This document shows positions 32,640 through 39,862 of a stretch of DNA of 39,862 nucleotides, in pieces. Both the position numbers and the translations under genes were made by a program. Position 1 is the first letter of the stretch, and each line of letters opens with the position of its first letter. Origin of the DNA: GCA-002700125 sp964434385 (lineage in GTDB: Bacteria; Chloroflexota; Dehalococcoidia; Lucifugimonadales; Lucifugimonadaceae); NCBI GenBank assembly GCA_964434385.1, contig CAYSUW010000013.1, positions 1-39,862 on the forward strand. Direction: 5' to 3'. The notes beneath the pieces are model-generated. The model was given only the letters and a program-made list of their open reading frames with translations, was not told the origin of the DNA and did not search any database.

Positions 32640-34059
32640 GATAATTTTTAATAAACAATTTTTTACTCTTTTAATACTATTTTCTATTTTAGTAGGATGT
32701 GATTCGTCTCAATCACAAAAAATAGGAGAATTACCAGCTGTAAGTAAACATTTGGATCAGTCTTCTATTAATGAAGGTGATGTTTCTTTAGAAGAAATTA
32801 TTAAACATGGAAGAGAACTTTTTGTGGTTTCATTTAATACCTTAGACGGTGCTGGAAGACCTGAGGCTACTGGTTCAAACAAAAAAAGGTTAAGGAGAGA
32901 AACTCCCCATAATTTTAATCGTATTTCTGGACCAGATGCAAATGCATGTTCTGGATGTCATAATCTTCCAGCTATAGGTGGAGGTGGAGATAATGCTGCA
33001 AATGTTTTTGGACTTGTAACAGATATTTCTTTTGCAACACTTGAAGGTAATGTTGGTAGTCAAGAAAATGAACCAAGTTTAATTGATGTTACAAATGAAA
33101 GAAATACATTAGGGATGTTTGGAGCAGGATTAGTAGAGTTGTTATCAAGAGAAATATCACAAGATTTACTAGAAATAGTAAAAGAAACAAAGATTGAAGC
33201 TAATAAAACTGGCAAAGATGTAACTTCTTTTCTTCAATCTAAAGGAATTGAATTTGGTAGCATCACTGTAAAATCTGATGAGTTTCTTGATGTTTCACAA
33301 GTAGAAGGAGTTGATACAGATTTTATTATTAAACCATTCATTCAAAAAGGGATAATTGTTTCTTTAAGAGAATTTTCTAATACCGCTCTTAATCATCATC
33401 ATGGTATTCAATCTGACGAACTTTTCGGAGAAAATTCTGATTTTGATAAAGATGGTGTGGTTAATGAGCTTACTTCTGGAGACATTACAGCGCTAACTGT
33501 TTTTCAAGCTACTTTACCTATTCCCAAAAGGGTTATTCCTAAAAATAAAACTCTGAAATCTGCAATCAATCAAGGAGACCTGATTTTTAATTCTATTGGA
33601 TGTTCTAGTTGTCATATTCCAAGTTTGCCTTTGGAAAGTACAGTTTTTTATGAACCTGGACCTTTTAATCCTGAAAATACCATGAAATTATCAGAAACAG
33701 ACAAAGTTTTAACTCTTGATCTTTTAGATTATGTTGGAAAGTTAGAAAAGAATGATAATGGACAATATTTAATTCCACTATATTCTGACCTGAGAAGACA
33801 TAATATGGGGTCAGAGTTAGATAACGAAAGATTAAAACAGAGAGGAATTCCTACTGATATTTGGATAACGAAAAAACTTTGGGGTTTCTATGATGAACCT
33901 CCTTTCCTTCATCATGGAAGATCTACACTTTTATCTGAAGCTATTTTAATGCATTCAGGTGAAGCAGAAGATGCAAAGAAAAATTTTAAAAAATTATCTA
34001 ATTCTGAGAAAGATTATTTAATAGAATTTCTTAAATCATTCAGGAATGACACTGAATAA
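32629..34059 (+). CDS. Diheme c-type lipoprotein (DHOR/thiol oxidoreductase-like)
   Basis: A 476 aa exported cytochrome. The N-terminus MKSKIIFNKQFFTLLILF leads to a lipobox LVGC with Cys24, so it is lipid anchored outside. Two c-heme motifs are seen: CSGCH at 107-111 and CSSCH at 325-329, with a C-terminal region of the di-heme oxidoreductase/thiol oxidoreductase family (DUF1111-like), including DLRRHNMGSELD and LWGFYDEPPFLHHGRS. Members of this family have peroxidase-like architecture; substrates are mostly unknown. Its hemes would need the Ccm system coded at 13023-16091. It overlaps truB by 11 nt, an unusual partner for a translation gene. Confidence 0.9.
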   Translation: MKSKIIFNKQFFTLLILFSILVGCDSSQSQKIGELPAVSKHLDQSSINEGDVSLEEIIKHGRELFVVSFNTLDGAGRPEATGSNKKRLRRETPHNFNRISGPDANACSGCHNLPAIGGGGDNAANVFGLVTDISFATLEGNVGSQENEPSLIDVTNERNTLGMFGAGLVELLSREISQDLLEIVKETKIEANKTGKDVTSFLQSKGIEFGSITVKSDEFLDVSQVEGVDTDFIIKPFIQKGIIVSLREFSNTALNHHHGIQSDELFGENSDFDKDGVVNELTSGDITALTVFQATLPIPKRVIPKNKTLKSAINQGDLIFNSIGCSSCHIPSLPLESTVFYEPGPFNPENTMKLSETDKVLTLDLLDYVGKLEKNDNGQYLIPLYSDLRRHNMGSELDNERLKQRGIPTDIWITKKLWGFYDEPPFLHHGRSTLLSEAILMHSGEAEDAKKNFKKLSNSEKDYLIEFLKSFRNDTE

Positions 34060-34120
34060 GCTTGAATATATAAAAGGTGTTTATTTATATTAATGTTAAA
34101 TAATTATTTAAAATGTTCTA

Positions 34121-35419
34121 ATGCATGATTCACCATTACATTTAGTTGCCAATATAATTTTATCGCTTTCAATAATATTAATTTGTGCGAAATTAGGAGG
34201 CGAGTTTTTTGAAAGAATTTTAAAGATGCCACCTGTGCTTGGTGAATTAATAGCTGGAATAATTATTGGACCATTTGCATTAGGTGGAATAATAATAGGA
34301 GGATTTGGACCTCTCTTTAAAATACCTCTCGATTCACATACAGGAAATGATTCTATTATTCCTGTTGATTATTCCTTATATTTTCTAGCTCAGCTTGGAG
34401 CAGTGATATTATTATTTGAAGCTGGCTTAGAAACAAATAAAAAACAATTTCTCAAATATCTTAAACCTGCGAGTGCAGTTGCAATTGGAGGAGTTGTATT
34501 GCCATTTGTGTTGGGTGTTTTTGCTACTGTTCTGACAGGTTTTGCGAGTTTCAATTCCTTAATGGAACTTCTTCCTGCTTTATTTATAGGTTCAATAATG
34601 ACTGCTACATCAGTAGGAATAACTGCTAGAGTACTAGGAGATATGGGTAAACTTGATTCTGAAGAAGGAGTTACAATATTAGCAGGCGCAGTTGTTGATG
34701 ATGTGTTAGGAATTTTAATTCTTGCAATTATTGTAGCGATTGAAACTACAGGGGTAGTTTCAGTAGGTGGAACAACTTTAATTGCTGTAAAGGCGATATC
34801 TTTTTGGTTTGTTTTAACATTTTTAGGTGGTCTTGTTGCACCTTGGATCTCTAATTTCTTTAATAAATTTAAAGGGGCTGGAGTAAGAGTGTGCTTAAGC
34901 TTATCATTGGCTTTTGTAGCTGCTGGAGTAGCAGAACTCTATTTTGGTTTAGCTATGATAATTGGATCATATTCTTTAGGTTTGGCTATGTCTCCTACTC
35001 AAATAAAGGAAGAAATTGAAGAATCTTTACAAAAAATCAATTTTTTCTTGGTTCCTGTCTTTTTCTGTGTGATAGGCATGCAAGTAGATCTAGGTGCCAT
35101 ATTTGCTGGAAATGCTAGCTTGTTTTTAACTATTTCTTTTGTAGTAATTCTTACTTTATTTGCAATATTTAGTAAGTTTATAGGTTGTGGAATACCAGCT
35201 TTATTATTTGGATTTAATAGACTTGGAGCATGGAGAATAGCTGTAGGAATGCTTCCTAGAGGAGAAGTAGCTCTTATAATAGCGGGAATTGGACTCGTGT
35301 CTGGAGTAATTGATAATCAGGTTTTTGGAGTTGCTGTTATTATGACAATCATTACAACTGTTATAGCTCCTATTCTACTCTCTCCAGCTTTCAAATCTGG
35401 TAAATCTGGTTTAAGGTAA
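34121..35419 (+). CDS. CPA2-family cation/proton antiporter
   Basis: A 432 aa membrane protein with about 12 helices in the KefB/NapA-like monovalent cation:proton antiporter-2 family. ERILKMPPVLGELIAGIIIG is the family N-terminal signature. GAVVDDVLGILIL carries the paired Asp of the ion-binding site, and GMLPRGEVALIIAGIGL is the conserved C-terminal motif. No TrkA-type RCK domain follows. It probably exchanges Na+ or K+ for protons, but the ion is undetermined. It lies 61 nt after the diheme gene. Confidence 0.92.
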   Translation: MHDSPLHLVANIILSLSIILICAKLGGEFFERILKMPPVLGELIAGIIIGPFALGGIIIGGFGPLFKIPLDSHTGNDSIIPVDYSLYFLAQLGAVILLFEAGLETNKKQFLKYLKPASAVAIGGVVLPFVLGVFATVLTGFASFNSLMELLPALFIGSIMTATSVGITARVLGDMGKLDSEEGVTILAGAVVDDVLGILILAIIVAIETTGVVSVGGTTLIAVKAISFWFVLTFLGGLVAPWISNFFNKFKGAGVRVCLSLSLAFVAAGVAELYFGLAMIIGSYSLGLAMSPTQIKEEIEESLQKINFFLVPVFFCVIGMQVDLGAIFAGNASLFLTISFVVILTLFAIFSKFIGCGIPALLFGFNRLGAWRIAVGMLPRGEVALIIAGIGLVSGVIDNQVFGVAVIMTIITTVIAPILLSPAFKSGKSGLR

Positions 35420-35462
35420 TCTTTTAATTTTCAAGAATTATTTATTCTAAATAATTAAAATT

Positions 35463-36245
35463 ATGTTATCTTTACTTTGGAACATGAAGAAGAAAGAAGA
35501 TAAAAAACCACCTCCATATATTTCAGTTTCTCAGGTAAGAACGTATCTTATGTGTGGGATGAAGTATTATTTTAGATATTTTGAAAAAATTGAAACTTCT
35601 CCTACAGGTCCTATGATACGTGGTTCCTCTGTAGACAAGGCTGCGAACGATCATTTTGATGTAAAGGCAGATAATGGAATAGGTTTAAAAAGAAATGATT
35701 TCGTAGATCTTGCAGTAAGTGAGCACGATTTTAGTGCAGAAAATGCAGAAATGGATATCACTAAACAAACTAGTAGAGATAGGTTAGCAGAGATATCAAA
35801 AAAATATCATACTACTCATGCCCAAAAGTTAACTCCTTTATCTAAAGGATCTGTTCAATTAAAAATTAATGGTGATATTGGTTTAGATATTCCCGTTTTA
35901 GGTTTTGCAGATTTAATTACAAAAGATAGAGTTGTCATAGATAATAAAGTTAGAAAACAAAATAGGGTAAATGATTTAACTAAAGACATTCAACTTGTAA
36001 CCTATGCTGATGTAGCTAATTTTAGTAAAGTTGGGATTGCTTTAGTAACTGATAATAAGACACCAAAAGCTGAAATTTATACGGCTCAGATCTCAGATGA
36101 TTCAAAGAGTCTTGTTCGTGAAAGGATAAAGTTAGTAAGAAATGGGATTAAGAAGAATGTTTTTTTACCTGCACCTGAAGGTTCTTGGTACTGTTCTGAA
36201 AAGTGGTGTTCTTTTTGGAGTATATGTCCCTATGGAGCAGGCTAA
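35463..36245 (+). CDS. PD-(D/E)XK nuclease, RecB/Cas4-like, with probable Fe-S cluster
   Basis: The 260 aa protein has the RecB-nuclease-like (PDDEXK_1) pattern: YISVSQVRTYLMCGMKYYFRY near the start, GFADLITKDRVVIDNKVRK as the D...DxK active-site segment, and DIQLVTYADVA as motif QxxxY. Four Cys are placed as in Cas4/AddB: C31 near the N-terminus and C244, C249, C255 at the C-terminal end, suiting a [4Fe-4S] cluster. No CRISPR array or cas gene is near, and no helicase partner. The start could be ATG 35463 or 35484. It is the first of three closely spaced genes with the SDR and RraA-like genes. Confidence 0.8.
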   Translation: MLSLLWNMKKKEDKKPPPYISVSQVRTYLMCGMKYYFRYFEKIETSPTGPMIRGSSVDKAANDHFDVKADNGIGLKRNDFVDLAVSEHDFSAENAEMDITKQTSRDRLAEISKKYHTTHAQKLTPLSKGSVQLKINGDIGLDIPVLGFADLITKDRVVIDNKVRKQNRVNDLTKDIQLVTYADVANFSKVGIALVTDNKTPKAEIYTAQISDDSKSLVRERIKLVRNGIKKNVFLPAPEGSWYCSEKWCSFWSICPYGAG

Positions 36246-36263
36246 AATTTATAAGGAGAAAAA

Positions 36264-37049
36264 ATGAAATTATTAAATGGTAAAAAAGCTTTGATTACTG
36301 GTGCAAGGAAAGGTATAGGTAGAGGTATAGCTTATAAATTAGCTGAACAGGGAGCAGACATAGGGATTAATGATTATATAGACGATGAAGAGACTCGAAA
36401 AACTGTTAGCTTAGTAGAGTCTTTGGGAAGAAAATGTTCTATTCATATTCAAGATGTTAGTAAAAAAGAAAATATAGACAAGATGATTGATGATTTCATT
36501 GATCAACATGGTTCAATTAATGTGTTAGTAAATAACGCAATAATGCAACCTCAGCATAAACCTTTTTTTGAAATTGATGAAGAATGGTGGGACTATATGA
36601 TGGACTTGTCTCTGAAAGGATATTTTTTTGCTGCACAAAAAGCTTCAAAGGAGATGGTTAAAAGGAAAACTGCAGGTTCAATAATTTGTATATCTAGTGT
36701 TCATTCTTATAGAGCATCAGAAAATTGGACTCCTTATGGTATAGCTAAAATGGGTTTAAGGAGGATGGTTAAAGGATTGGCTGCCGACTTAATTGATACT
36801 GGTATAAACTCTAATTGTATCGCTCCAGGTTGGATTAATAATACAATCCCTACTGATGAGCAAGTTGAACCTGACTCAATTGTTGCCCCATGGGTTCCTT
36901 CAGGAAGACAGGGGTTGCCAAGTGATATTGCTAATGCTGTCGTTTTCCTTTCTTCAAAAATGGGTGAATATGTAAATGGTGAAACTTTATTAGTAGATGG
37001 TGGAATGATTGCTACTGATAGCCTAGCAGGAAGACCAAATGACTCATAA
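36264..37049 (+). CDS. Short-chain dehydrogenase/reductase (SDR)
   Basis: A 261 aa classic SDR with the NAD(P) motif TGARKGIGRG (7-...), NNAIMQP (NNAG-like), SSVHS and the catalytic YGIAK (YxxxK). The C-terminus CIAPGWINNTIPTDE and GEYVNGETLLVDGGM are typical of FabG-like enzymes and sugar/alcohol dehydrogenases. Ala/Ser-rich, it is soluble. AAGGAG, 5-6 nt upstream of the ATG, supports the start. It is coupled in one unit with the nuclease 18 nt before it and the RraA-like aldolase 33 nt after it. Substrate is unknown. Confidence 0.93.
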   Translation: MKLLNGKKALITGARKGIGRGIAYKLAEQGADIGINDYIDDEETRKTVSLVESLGRKCSIHIQDVSKKENIDKMIDDFIDQHGSINVLVNNAIMQPQHKPFFEIDEEWWDYMMDLSLKGYFFAAQKASKEMVKRKTAGSIICISSVHSYRASENWTPYGIAKMGLRRMVKGLAADLIDTGINSNCIAPGWINNTIPTDEQVEPDSIVAPWVPSGRQGLPSDIANAVVFLSSKMGEYVNGETLLVDGGMIATDSLAGRPNDS

Positions 37050-37082
37050 ACACTAAATTAAATTTGAAGAAAATGAGGAATA

Positions 37083-37817
37083 ATGGAAAAACAGATATTT
37101 TTTGAATCACCTAAACATGTTTTAAGTACAGATATTCGAAAAAAATTAAAAAAAGTAAATACTTCAGCTTTTGTAGATGTGCTTGCAAGAAATGGTTATG
37201 ATGCGAGACATGTTTTGATGGATAATATTTTTCCATTGAATGAAGGTGAAAGATTGGTTGCTAGAGCAATAACAGTAAGATATCTTCCCTCTCGCCCAGA
37301 TGCTGATTTAGAAAAACCTACTGGTGAAAAATCTCCAGAATATGCTGCCTTTGAAGTAGCTGGCCCTGGAGATGTAATAGTTATGGAATCTATGAGCACA
37401 AAATTAATGAGTATTGGAGGAGATATAAAATTTCTTAGGTTAAAGCAGAGAGAAATTGATGGTTTAATTTGTGATGGTGGGGTTAGGGATATGAAATCAG
37501 TCAGTAAATATGGAATAAGAATTTGGGGATATGGAAGAACTTCTAATTTAGGTACAAGAGTAGGAACTCCTTATTCTACCAATGAACCTGTAAGGATTGA
37601 TGGTGTACTAGTTAGGCCAGGAGATTATATAGTAGCAGATGATGATGGTGTAGTTGTTATTCCTAGAAGTATAGCTCCTTTAATCGCTGAACAAGCTTTA
37701 GAGTACACTCAATTAGAAAGCTGGATTAAGAATAAACTTTCAGAAGAAAATTTATCTCCAGGAAAATATTATCCTCCTGATGAAAATACTTTTGAAGAAT
37801 TTAGAAGAACAAAGTAA
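37083..37817 (+). CDS. RraA-like protein (HMG aldolase/oxaloacetate decarboxylase type)
   Basis: The 244 aa protein is in the RraA/MenG-like family, whose members cleave 4-hydroxy-4-methyl-2-oxoglutarate to pyruvate or decarboxylate oxaloacetate; a few regulate RNase E. PGDVIVMESMS, LICDGGVRDM (metal and substrate binding GGxRD), and RPGDYIVADDDGVVVIPRS are the family signatures. A GAGGAAT ribosome site precedes the ATG. The SDR upstream and the HpcH/HpaI aldolase downstream suggest a small oxo-acid catabolic set. It converges on the MBL gene with only 2 nt between stops. Confidence 0.9.
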   Translation: MEKQIFFESPKHVLSTDIRKKLKKVNTSAFVDVLARNGYDARHVLMDNIFPLNEGERLVARAITVRYLPSRPDADLEKPTGEKSPEYAAFEVAGPGDVIVMESMSTKLMSIGGDIKFLRLKQREIDGLICDGGVRDMKSVSKYGIRIWGYGRTSNLGTRVGTPYSTNEPVRIDGVLVRPGDYIVADDDGVVVIPRSIAPLIAEQALEYTQLESWIKNKLSEENLSPGKYYPPDENTFEEFRRTK

Positions 37818-37819
37818 CT

Positions 37820-38668
37820 TTATATTTCTATAGATAATCCATCATAAGCAAGTTCAACATCTTCATCTAGGTTTTTGAGTTTTTCTGTCACTTTTTTATG
37901 TTCAATGTTGCAAGTAATATCAGTAAAAAAAGTCTTTTTTGGTTTATATTTTCTTACTATTTTTAATGATTGTTCTAGTGTGAAATGGGATCTATGAAAG
38001 CCCTCGGGCCTTAAGGCATCAATAATTAAAATGTCTAAATTTTCAAATAATTTTTCAGAATCTTCAGGTATCCCGGAAATATCTGGGAGGTAGGCAATAT
38101 TCAAAAATTTATATCCAAATGTAATGTAATCCTTACCATGGAAAACTGGTATAGGTTTAAAAAGAATATTATTTAGAGAAAATTCATTTTTATCTATTAG
38201 TTTGAAGTCTAATTGTGGTATTGCATATTTAGAGGGAGGATTATTATCAAATAGGTAAAAGAACATTTTTTTAACTCTTTCTAAATCTTCTGCTCTGATA
38301 TGAATTTTCACTTGATCTTGTACCCAATTAGTCCAATCCCTAAGATGATCTAATCCGCCTACTGCATCAGCATGAGAATGTGTGATTATTACTCCATCTA
38401 ATTCTCTTACTTTATATTTTGGAAACCAGTGAATTGCTCCTTCCCAGAAAGTTTTTCCTATATCAATAACAGTATTATGTAATCGGTTTTTATAATTTGT
38501 TTGAACTAATAAAGAAGTATTACGTCTTCTGTTGGGTGAATTATTTTCTATTGATGAAAAACAGGTTTCACAAATATTATCTGTTTTAGTAAGACAACTT
38601 ACTCTGGGGATCCCATCAGAGGAACCAGTTCCTAAAAACACTATTCTATTATTATTTTTTATTTTCAT
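37820..38668 (-). CDS. MBL-fold hydrolase (PhnP-like)
   Basis: The 282 aa metallo-beta-lactamase fold protein has the PhnP/cyclic phosphodiesterase-like layout: FLGTGSSDGIPRVSCL at the start, RRNTSLLVQ, then the metal motif THSHADAVGGLDHLRDW (HxHxDH), a later His in IPVFHGKDY, and an Asp/His end in FHRSHFTLEQS. PhnP hydrolyses phosphoribosyl 1,2-cyclic phosphate in phosphonate breakdown, but no phosphonate lyase gene is in the window. Two Cys (CLTK, CETC) in the N-terminal region are typical of the PhnP-like group. It is transcribed toward the RraA-like gene. Confidence 0.86.
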   Translation of the reverse strand: MKIKNNNRIVFLGTGSSDGIPRVSCLTKTDNICETCFSSIENNSPNRRRNTSLLVQTNYKNRLHNTVIDIGKTFWEGAIHWFPKYKVRELDGVIITHSHADAVGGLDHLRDWTNWVQDQVKIHIRAEDLERVKKMFFYLFDNNPPSKYAIPQLDFKLIDKNEFSLNNILFKPIPVFHGKDYITFGYKFLNIAYLPDISGIPEDSEKLFENLDILIIDALRPEGFHRSHFTLEQSLKIVRKYKPKKTFFTDITCNIEHKKVTEKLKNLDEDVELAYDGLSIEI

Positions 38669-38784
38669 ATTGATACTTTATTACGATAATTCTTGTTTGC
38701 CTAAAGATATATGAATCGTTAAAGTTATATTTTATTACTATATATCTAATTAGGAATGTATTTTTTAAGAGTATTGGAGGCAAA

Positions 38785-39552
38785 ATGGTTAAGGAAAATT
38801 TGCTAAAAGGGAAACTAGAAAAAGGCGAGACTGTAATAGGTCCTTTTTGCATTGTTCCATCTATGACGATGATAGACACTTTAGGTTACTCAGGAATGGA
38901 TTTTTGTATTCTTGATACTGAACATGGACCTATGGATGTACAGACAATCACAGATTTATGTATAGCTGCAGATGGAACCGGAGTATCTCCAATTGTTAGA
39001 GTTGGTGAAAATAATGAAAGATTAATCTTAAGAGCTTTGGATATAGGGTCTGCAGGTGTTCAAGTGCCACAAATCAATCAAAAATCTGATGCTGAAGATG
39101 TAGTGAAATCTGCAAAATATTCTCCTATTGGACATAGAGGATTATCTATTTTTACTAGATCAGGAGAATATTTTAAACACCAAGGTAAAAATCATACTGA
39201 TAATCAAAACGAAAATACTCTTGTGATAGTTCATATTGAAGGACAAAGAGGGCTTAATAATTTGGATGAAATAATGTCAGTAGATGGTATAGATATTTTA
39301 TTTTTAGGACCTTACGACATTTCCCAAAGCCTTGGAATACCCGGGCAGGTTACTGATCCAAAAGTAGAAAAAGCTATAAGAGATGCTACAGATAAAGCTA
39401 GAGCATTAGGCAGATATGTTGGTTCTTATGCAAAAGATGTTGAAATGGGGAAATGGTTAATTGATATTGGGGTTCAATATTTATCTATAAATACTGATGC
39501 AACAGTATATATGCAAGCTTGTGAAAAAATTGTTCAAGACTTAAGAAAATAG
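38785..39552 (+). CDS. HpcH/HpaI-type aldolase
   Basis: A 255 aa class II pyruvate aldolase of the HpcH/HpaI/GarL/YfaU family, which cleaves 4-hydroxy-2-oxo acids to pyruvate and an aldehyde. FCILDTEHGPMD gives the catalytic His and a metal-pocket segment, GVQVPQINQ, SPIGHRGLS gives the Arg loop, HIEGQRGLNN the metal ligand Glu, and FLGPYDISQSLG the metal ligand Asp. The substrate aldehyde is unknown. Start: GGAGG 5 nt before the ATG at 38785. It diverges from the PhnP-like gene with a 116 bp gap. Confidence 0.93.
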   Translation: MVKENLLKGKLEKGETVIGPFCIVPSMTMIDTLGYSGMDFCILDTEHGPMDVQTITDLCIAADGTGVSPIVRVGENNERLILRALDIGSAGVQVPQINQKSDAEDVVKSAKYSPIGHRGLSIFTRSGEYFKHQGKNHTDNQNENTLVIVHIEGQRGLNNLDEIMSVDGIDILFLGPYDISQSLGIPGQVTDPKVEKAIRDATDKARALGRYVGSYAKDVEMGKWLIDIGVQYLSINTDATVYMQACEKIVQDLRK

Positions 39553-39589
39553 ACAAATAATAGGATCGTTGATTATTATTTAATTTCAT

Positions 39590-39666
39590 CGGGGCGTGGC
39601 GCAGCTTGGCAGCGCGCCTGCTTTGGGAGCAGGAGGTCAGAGGTTCGAATCCTCTCGCCCCGACCA
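39590..39666 (+). tRNA. tRNA-Pro (UGG)
   Basis: The acceptor arm CGGGGCG pairs with CGCCCCG, discriminator A, and an encoded CCA. The D-arm GCGC..GCGC, anticodon arm CCTGC-TTTGGGA-GCAGG (anticodon TGG) and T-arm AGAGG-TTCGAAT-CCTCT are complete. Proline with U at the wobble position would decode all four CCN codons. The CCA is in the DNA, unlike the tRNA-Phe of this window. Confidence 0.97.
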
Positions 39667-39682
39667 GTAGTTTTGAACTGAG

Positions 39683-39713
39683 AAACCCTTAAATTCTAAG
39701 GGTTTTTCTTTTT
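39683..39713 (+). terminator. Intrinsic terminator of tRNA-Pro
   Basis: AAACCCTTA (39683-39691) and TAAGGGTTT (39697-39705) form a perfect 9 bp stem with a 5 nt loop, followed by a T-rich tract to 39713. It lies 17 nt after the tRNA. Confidence 0.9.
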
Positions 39714-39716
39714 GTA

Positions 39717-39804
39717 AATGACCCATGACCCCCCTATTTGTCCCCTTATGACCTAAAAAACGTGGCATTTCGTGGCAAGTGCCTCGCTCCCTATATTTAC
39801 TTAG
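39717..39804. other. Short G+C-richer tail with small direct repeats
   Basis: Between the tRNA-Pro terminator and the third repeat copy lies a segment without a credible gene. ATGACC occurs three times (39718, 39725, 39748) and CGTGGCA occurs twice ten nucleotides apart (39761 and 39771). GGCAAGTGCC at 39774-39783 is a near-palindrome. Its composition differs from the AT-rich neighbourhood. It could be the remains of an integrated element next to a tRNA, but no recombinase is seen. Confidence 0.4.
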
Positions 39805-39825
39805 TAGTAATTGATGGGTTAGGTC

Positions 39826-39862
39826 GCCGATAGGCATTGGGGGACTATAGTAAATATATATG
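39826..39862. repeat. Dispersed intergenic repeat, copy C (cut by window end)
   Basis: GCCGATAGGCATTGGGGG is identical to copy A. After two differing bases the AGTAAATATATATG core follows and the window ends inside the element. TATATTTACT (39792-39801) is the exact reverse complement of AGTAAATATA (39849-39858), the clearest case of a left arm that could pair with the core. Confidence 0.7.

Noticed and set aside
35463..36245. Cas4 as sign of a CRISPR-Cas system
   Set aside because: No repeat-spacer array or other cas gene is seen in the window, so the nuclease is treated as an orphan.
39637..39837. 66 aa minus-strand reading frame ending in WSGREDSNL
   Set aside because: It is antisense to tRNA-Pro and its terminator. 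GREDSNL is the usual translation of an antisense tRNA 3' part, and its start lies in the dispersed repeat.

Overview
The window is about 40 kb of AT-rich bacterial chromosome (by eye near 30% G+C). Genes are tightly packed and the Shine-Dalgarno signals are often weak. The gene order rpsB-tsf-pyrH-frr-uppS-cdsA-dxr-rseP-ispG-proS-nusA-infB-rbfA-truB, the short EF-Ts (about 168 aa) and short IF-2 (584 aa), and the company of a sulfatase-fold enzyme and RraA/HpaI-type aldolases suggest a Chloroflexota relative (Dehalococcoidia or marine SAR202 type). That placement is an inference from gene content. No rRNA or other decisive marker is present.

Region 1 (1-4650) is an accessory-looking minus-strand block: two paralogous lipoproteins (the second frameshifted in its signal peptide) flank an ABC exporter pair, followed by a sulfatase-fold hydrolase with Thr at the usual Cys/Ser nucleophile position. 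A roughly 52 bp dispersed repeat occurs at 2238-2289 and 4597-4652, and again at the far right end (39826-39862). Region 2 (4759-13011) has a biotin-dependent carboxyltransferase subunit without its biotin domain, an NAD-dependent epimerase, an MFS transporter, tRNA-Phe, a BioD/DRTGG-like protein, a UvrD/PcrA helicase, and a GNAT and Nudix pair.

Region 3 (12030-17527, minus strand) is a cytochrome c maturation cluster: Rieske ferredoxin, ccmA, ccmB, ccmC, a CcmD-like protein with an extra extracytoplasmic domain, and a Cys-type ccmE, with Nudix and GNAT genes behind it and a ccdA-type thiol transporter upstream. ccmF and ccmH are not in the window. A likely client, a two-CxxCH lipoprotein, is encoded at 32629-34059.

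Region 4 (17689-32639, plus strand) is the translation, envelope and isoprenoid housekeeping superoperon. A promoter and an intrinsic terminator sit in front of nusA, and rimP is absent from its usual place. RseP carries a large insertion between its HExxH motif and its PDZ domain.

Region 5 (32629-39862) has the diheme lipoprotein, a CPA2 antiporter, a RecB/Cas4-like nuclease with a probable Fe-S cluster, an SDR, an RraA-like aldolase, a PhnP-like metallo-hydrolase, an HpcH/HpaI aldolase, tRNA-Pro with a terminator, and then a short repeat-rich tail containing the third copy of the dispersed repeat. No CRISPR array, transposase, integrase or defence operon was seen.
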